DNA from: Dactylis glomerata
Lineage: Eukaryota; Streptophyta; Magnoliopsida; Poales; Poaceae
NCBI GenBank assembly: GCA_007115705.1
Contig: QXEO01000832.1
Coordinates: forward strand, 186,001-250,000
Direction of reading: 5' to 3'
Length of the DNA: 64,000 bases
Shown: piece by piece, positions 58,517 through 64,000 of the stretch
Layout of the letters: every line of letters begins with the position of its first letter
How positions within the stretch are numbered: the stretch's first letter is position 1
Made by a program: the position numbers and the translations under genes
Notes under the pieces: generated by a model
The model's input: only the letters and a program-made list of their open reading frames with translations
Told to the model about the DNA's origin: nothing
Database searches by the model: none

Positions 58517-60010
58517 AGTGGCATATATACACTACAGTGGAAGGTATTATCTCATGAGTATTCATTCTTTCTCTTGCAATGATAATGCAGAAATGGTTCT
58601 ACATGACCATTCAAAACTAATTGTGAAAGGCAATGTAAGTAATGATGCATAGCGGCCATTCAGAACAGCTTTAATATAAATTTCTCTCATCGCTTTGATG
58701 GTGAACGATGTCTTCCTCTTAATTAGCGAAACAATGAGCATGCATTCTTGATGAACGATGTCCCTCTTAGTTAATGAAATACCGAGGCGACATCCAGTTA
58801 TTTGCTTATTTTTGTCAATGTAGTGATCGATATTTCTGTCAGTCCATACAACCCTTCGACTGGCATGCTGTGTATACTTTATGTTTCCGTGTTTCAGCAG
58901 AACTATGATCCATCTTTTGAAGGATACCTAATCTGGCATATCCATAGAGACAACACTGGTAGTTGTAACTACTCCCACTCATGGTGATGGTAAATCGGTG
59001 GCAGACTGACCTGGATCTATGAGCATAAGCATCGAAATGAAATGAGATACCCATAGGTTGCATAATTACATTACAAACTCTAAAATAAGACGATTTTTAT
59101 AGAGTTTGTAGACTTTTTCAATTTTATTTCTAGTGTCCATTTAACAAGTTCTACTTTGTTTCTGCTAGATAATTTAACCATTTCTTTTTATGTTCATGTA
59201 GTGAAATCAAGTTGGGTGAGGCTGCTATTCTGCGTTACACTACACAAGGTTCTCGGACTTGAATTCAGGAAGGGATACTCTGTGGCTGGCTGCAAGCCAA
59301 CAAATTAAAGTTTGACGCTTCATCCGCATGTTCGCTGCTGCACGACTATAGGCTGCCATGTTTTTTTGTTTCACTTTTGTAATAGTTTGGCTCTTACGCA
59401 TTGGAACAAGAAAACATATGCACCATACTATATCCCCTTGCGTTCCCAGTTATTTCTCGTCGAGTTCTGATGGTTCATTCATCCTTTCAATTCAAGTTTT
59501 GTTTTGTTTTACCTGATCGGTTGAAACTCGTGCAGTTGGTGTTTTCCAAATGTGTTGGTCTGCTTAAATTCCCAAATTTTCACCATTCGTTAATTGTGGA
59601 ATTAGTGCCTGCTTTTCATCGAAAGGCAGTCAATATACTCTTTCGTAGTCTCTCATTTATTTTCCTTCGAGATATATATGATCTCTCTGACTTTGTTAAA
59701 GTGCTGCCGCTGAAGAGATAAAAAGTTTGATGTGAAAGGGAAAAAAGTAAAATAAAACAAGCTTCCCTACACTTTTCCTAATAAACAGACGGCTGTTTTA
59801 CAATTGGCCAACAGTCACTTTTTGCACCGTCCGATTTCAGTCCGAATCTTGGCGCATTGGCTCTCTTTCTTTTCTCATTTTTCAGTTCCGTCTCCGCGGT
59901 CAAGGGTAGCGTGTCTTTTTGAGTTGCTTTTTTTTGAATTTTTCCTTATCCTTTCTGAAACCACCGAGTGGCCTCTGTCTTTTTCTCTCTGTTCTGTCGG
60001 TAGTGGAAGC
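58517..60010. other. ARF 3' UTR and intergenic region
   Basis: No convincing gene. The first several hundred bases are probably ARF 3' UTR. A short local duplication, GATGAACGATGTC-like with CTCTTAATTAGCGAAA-like partners, lies at about 58695-58785. The end (from about 59960) should be the leader of the next gene; an in-frame ATG at 59804 is possible but its peptide is unlike the repeats that follow. Confidence 0.5.
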
Positions 60011-63000
60011 ATGGCGGAGGCGGAGAAGTCTGCGGCCATGCCGGATCTCATCCCGCCGCATCTCATCTCGCCGCATCTCTTCCCTCCGGCGGTGGAAGAC
60101 GGTGCGTTTCTCCTTGAGTCGGAGACAGCGCTCAAGGAGTTCTGTTCGGGTGCGCTCGTTTCTCTTCATCCTGGAGGTGGAAGCATGGCGGAGGCGGAGA
60201 AGGATGCGGTGTCTTCGCACCTTGTCCCTCAGTCGGAGAGCGTGTTGCTCCTGGAGACGGGGCGAGCTCTCCAGGAGATCGGTGTGAGCACGCGCGTGTA
60301 TCTTCGTCGGGGTGGCGGAAGCATGGCGGATGCGGAGAAGGTTGCGGCCTCGTCGCACGTTGTTCCACCATCGGAAAGTCTGGTGCCTCTCGAGTCGGGG
60401 CGAGTGCCGAATCTCTGTGGTGTGAAGCCGAAGCCTCCTCTAGCAGAGATGGGGAGAGTCGCTGGCCGCTTCATTCTTCCGCCAACGGGGAAGAAATCGG
60501 CCACATCCGAGCGTGGAAGGCATGTGCGTCGTCGTCGCGATTCGTAAGCTGCTGCTCTTATTCCCCACTAAATTTGTCCTACCTTTGTATGTTGTGGTGT
60601 GTGGTTGAGTTCATCTGAAGGCGATGTGTGTGTGTTTGTGAATGAGTATGGTTTAGGTTCTGATCTAGGTGTATTGATTCTCTCAGTTGTTGATGTATGT
60701 GGCTAATGGAGTGTTTGTTGCGTTTGATGTTCTCTGTAGTAGTTTTTTACCATGATTTGAGACCTGTGATTTTTTGTGATTTTAGTGAAGTGTCCTTTGC
60801 TCTCTGTAGGTAGTATATGTTACCTGGATTGAAACAGAGTATAGGTGTGGCCATTTTGTGATCTAGTTTGTTTTGTGTCTGTTCTCATATGTAGTAGATG
60901 CATTTTTCCATGCCAGTAATGTTCACCAGAAAATACACTCATGTAGGCTTGTGTTTATGCTTTGTTTTCTTAGGTTATGATGTTCTCTATGTATGTTGCT
61001 AGTTTGTTTGGTCAGTTACCATGTGTTGGCCGAGGAGGCCATTAGGTGGCAGGTGGTAGGGTATACCTATCTGACGGACGTGTTGTCGCCATTTGTTATT
61101 TTTAGATACTGGGCATGTGTGTTGTGCTAAGAAGTAGGGTTCTGATGGTTGTGGTTTAGAGACGCCTTTCTCATCTTACGTATATTGTCAGGGATTTTTT
61201 ACCTGCTTGATTTGTTTTGTAGATTAGAACTGGTGATTTTTGATTTTTCAGACTGTGCACATTTTGAAATTTTTTGGTGGATTCATTTGTGTGAATAGCA
61301 TATGCTTTTTATTTAGATGGTGAATGTTAGTAGAGTCTGTGTTGTGCGATGTCAGTTCATACTCTTTTTTTCAAGGACTTTTTATGATGTGTTTTTGATT
61401 CATTTCTTTGTGTAGTGTAAAATCATCGAGAAGATTTGGTGACCTGCTCTCCGGGAATTCAGTTGAAATTGGCACATCAGAATATGAATCTGACCATGAA
61501 TTGTCTCAGTTGAATTGCTTTGAGAACAGCATATCCTCTAGTGACAAAGTATGGTCTACTCTCTGGTTTTTGCAGTGTTTTGTTTGTTTCTATTTTTTAT
61601 TTTTTGTTTGATGTTGTTTTCTTTCTATTTTGGTTTTTGTATGAAGGAAAATTTGATTCCAGGGAGAAAAAGGGTCCTGGATGATGCTCTGTTTGGGTTC
61701 TTCCGTAAAGAGGTTATTATATATATGTTTTTTGATAACACATTGCTTCTTATTTCTTTTTTATATGTTTATTTTGATCTTTTAATTTTTTATAGTTTAC
61801 TCATTGTGTCTTTTTCTTTTTTTAATTTTGTGTTTGCTAGGCTATCAAGTCTCTCAAGAGGGATTTTGCGAACTTCTGTGATCACTCTATGATCTTAACA
61901 AAGGTTTATGTGTTTGTTTTGTTATTCTGTTTCCATTCATCTTCTTATGGGTAGATCCATTTTTTGGATATGATCTAAAACTATTTTTAGTATTTTTTAG
62001 TTTGATATTTATTTTTGTATTTTATTTGCTTTTTTCAGAATAAACGGTTAAAAGAGCATGCAATTTCACGAGACGCATTCATTTCATATTCCTTGAAGTA
62101 TTTCTGTGAGGTTTTAAAATCAATGACACAACGTCGCAAGGATGTAATTTTGAAGTTTGGGTTAGGATGCCTTTTGTTGTTTGAGAAATGTGATATTCCT
62201 TCAGCTTTTGTCCGTTGGGTAGCTTCTCGTGTAGACTCTGTGTCTCAGCAGATTATCATTGATGACTTCAAGGTTTTATCAATTTCAAAGGATTCAGTAC
62301 ACTATGTTACTGGTTTGCCAAACAGTGGAAACATCCCCATGCCTGACAGTGAAGGTGGAGCGAAGTTTTTACTTGCAATGTTTGGGCTGTCAAAGTTACC
62401 CCACATCACATTTTTTGGAAACAAATTGAAGTCTAAAGAAGTTTTGACTGACAAGGAGATTTTTGTGTGTTTCATGGTTGTTGCCTTCAAGTGTCTGTTG
62501 TTTCCTACCATGGATAAGTTTCCTAATACTGATTTCATCTCTATCCTTCAAGACCCTGAATCTGCTAGTGGTGTTGATCTTTGTTCGCTTGTTTTCGAGC
62601 ATTTGATTTCTGGAATTCTAAACTACAACAAGACCTGTAAGCAACATGGAAGGAAGTTGAAAGAGTTTGAGTTTTGCTACTATATTCTTGCAGTGAGTGT
62701 CCTTATTTTTATATATTACTTTTTTCATATATGGTTCTTTCTGTTCTGTTCTTCTACCTCTTTTTTGTATATTTTTGCTGGTTTTGATGAGTTTTTGTTT
62801 TGTTTCTCTTTTTGCAGGTGTATTATCTTGATTCGCTGGACTTTGGCGCCAGAATGCTTGATCAATTTGTTCCTAGGGTATCTGTTTGGAAGGGCAACCT
62901 GATCAAGTTCTTCTCTGATTTAGACCACAAGAAGAATAACATCTTTGGAAAGAGACAATTGAAAAAGAATCTTCCGCCATGCTACATCCAGGTGTGTTGA

Positions 63001-64000
63001 GTTCTTATGTTGAGCAGTTCATGTATGTTTGTTTATGTTTTTTTTAATTTTCTGAATTTTTTACTAGTATTTGTGTTTTTTTATAGTTTGGGCTGTTTGA
63101 AGCTTGCACTCCCAGAAATGATGTTTCCAACAAAAGTTTTGAAGTGTCATGTTTTCCTACTGCTTTTAAGAATAACGTGCACACGAGGTTTGGCAGCACA
63201 CTTGATGCTAAGGTAAATGTGTTTCTCGCATGGAATTTCATTTGCATATTCCTTTTTTTAAAGCTTTTTTGATGTGTTTGTGTGTAACTTCTTAGTGGGC
63301 CCTTATTGTCATATATGTATGTTATTTTTTGTTTTACAGGTAATTGATGGTATCATTGGATCAGTGGAGTCTATTTTTGTCACAAAACTTGATTATGCAT
63401 CGAAGTTTGAGTTGTGTGTGAACAATGTGTTGGATTTTTTAATTGAGTTGAAATCTTCTATACCCAAAGTAACTTCACCAGAAAACAATATATTTGGTAC
63501 AAATCTATCTTTTCTTTTTGTGTTAGTTGCAGATTTTGTATTCTTTTTTTGTTGGCATGATGTATCCTCCAAATGTTGTTTTTGCTGTTACTTAGTGTTT
63601 TTTATTGTTAATTGCAGGTGATTGCATTAAAACACATTGTCAAAGTTTAAAACCCAACTGTATGGCATCTCCACATGAAAACGTTAACAGCGGTTCTGAA
63701 GCCAATGTATATTCTCTTTTATGTCTTTATATCCTTTTTATTGTATTTTCTGCATCTCTGTCTTCATCTACATGATATCTGACCCTTTTGTTTCCTTTGT
63801 TTTCCATTTTTTTGTGTTGAAGACTGATTTTGTGAGCAAATTGGATTCGATAAATCAAGATGATTTCTTTGTTGGTTTGAGCAGCAGTGAAAATGTGATT
63901 AATAACAAAGAAAGTAAGGGGTTTATTCTCTTCCCGTTTTCTGTATTTTATTGTGCTTCTTATTTCTTTAATTTTTAATTTATTTTTCTCGTTGTTTATG
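60011..64000 (+). CDS. Multi-exon gene of unknown function, 3' end outside the window
   Basis: Ten exons join in frame without a stop (695 codons so far): 60011-60543, 61416-61548, 61647-61712, 61841-61903, 62039-62692, 62818-62991, 63087-63212, 63340-63496, 63618-63706 and 63823-63913, all with GT...AG introns; the next acceptor is beyond the window. Exon 1 encodes three tandem repeats, each starting GSMAEAEK (ATGs 60011, 60185, 60323), and a basic end (RGRHVRRRRDS). Exons 5-7 form a globular region (KFGLGCLLLFEKCDIPSAFV, SVHYVTGLPNSGNIP, YYLDSLDFGARMLDQFVPRV) resembling the N-terminal part of large grass families that often end in Ulp1-like protease domains; no protease residues are visible here. 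Introns are very T-rich. It could be a host gene or a captured or transposon-derived one. Confidence 0.7.

Noticed and set aside
59401..59721. 106-codon frame between the ARF and the last gene
   Set aside because: Low-complexity hydrophobic translation from AT-rich sequence, no domain and no supporting splice sites.

Overview
The window looks like a piece of a large grass genome, most probably Triticeae (wheat, Aegilops, rye or barley group). The reasons are kilobase-scale TGAT...ATCA Gypsy LTRs with tRNA-Asp primer sites, LTR elements nested several deep, a Stowaway-type MITE beside a gene, and a very GC-rich first exon in the one clear host gene. There are no rRNA or tRNA genes and no CRISPR arrays.

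Bases 1-54063 are a single retrotransposon nest. The outermost element, A (plus strand, about 8.5 kb when its guests are removed), starts about six bases before the window and ends at 54063. Four elements sit directly in it: B (3098-12252, inside its gag-protease frame), E (14424-20761), F (21218-27895) and D (28288-51679), the last three all in its 3' untranslated region. D is itself split by C (30863-45962). Every guest has a perfect 5-bp target duplication: B ACTAC, E ATGCT, F CCCAG, D CTTGC, C TCAAG. By eye the LTR pairs of B and C differ at about 0.5 percent of sites and those of D at about 1 percent; E is clearly older. This agrees with the nesting order.

A, D, E and F are related elements that lack reverse transcriptase and integrase. 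A carries gag plus a protease-like domain, D carries gag only, F carries a gag with its core removed in frame, and E carries nothing between its untranslated regions. They share 3' UTRs and the first part of the LTR but differ in gag type. All would need pol supplied in trans.

B and C have a different design, like the Tat lineage of Gypsy elements. Gag-protease (and in C also RT-RNase H-integrase) lies on the minus strand, and a long intron-containing gene with its own TATA box lies on the plus strand between pol and the 3' LTR. I could build spliced models for both antisense genes: six exons in B and seven in C. Splice sites are canonical and frame is kept across every junction, broken only by isolated stop codons. 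The two proteins are clearly homologous though the elements are otherwise very different. B has lost RT, RNase H and integrase entirely and carries a second antisense reading frame. This pair of antisense genes is the most interesting system in the window.

From 54064 on the sequence is single-copy-like. It holds two MITE-type elements, then a two-exon auxin response factor (55759-58516). This belongs to the class C (miR160-regulated) group, lacks a PB1 domain and has a partly mismatched miR160 site. Last is the 5' part of a multi-exon gene (60011 to beyond the window end) of unknown function, resembling large grass families often found with Ulp1-like protease domains. I could follow ten exons of it in frame.
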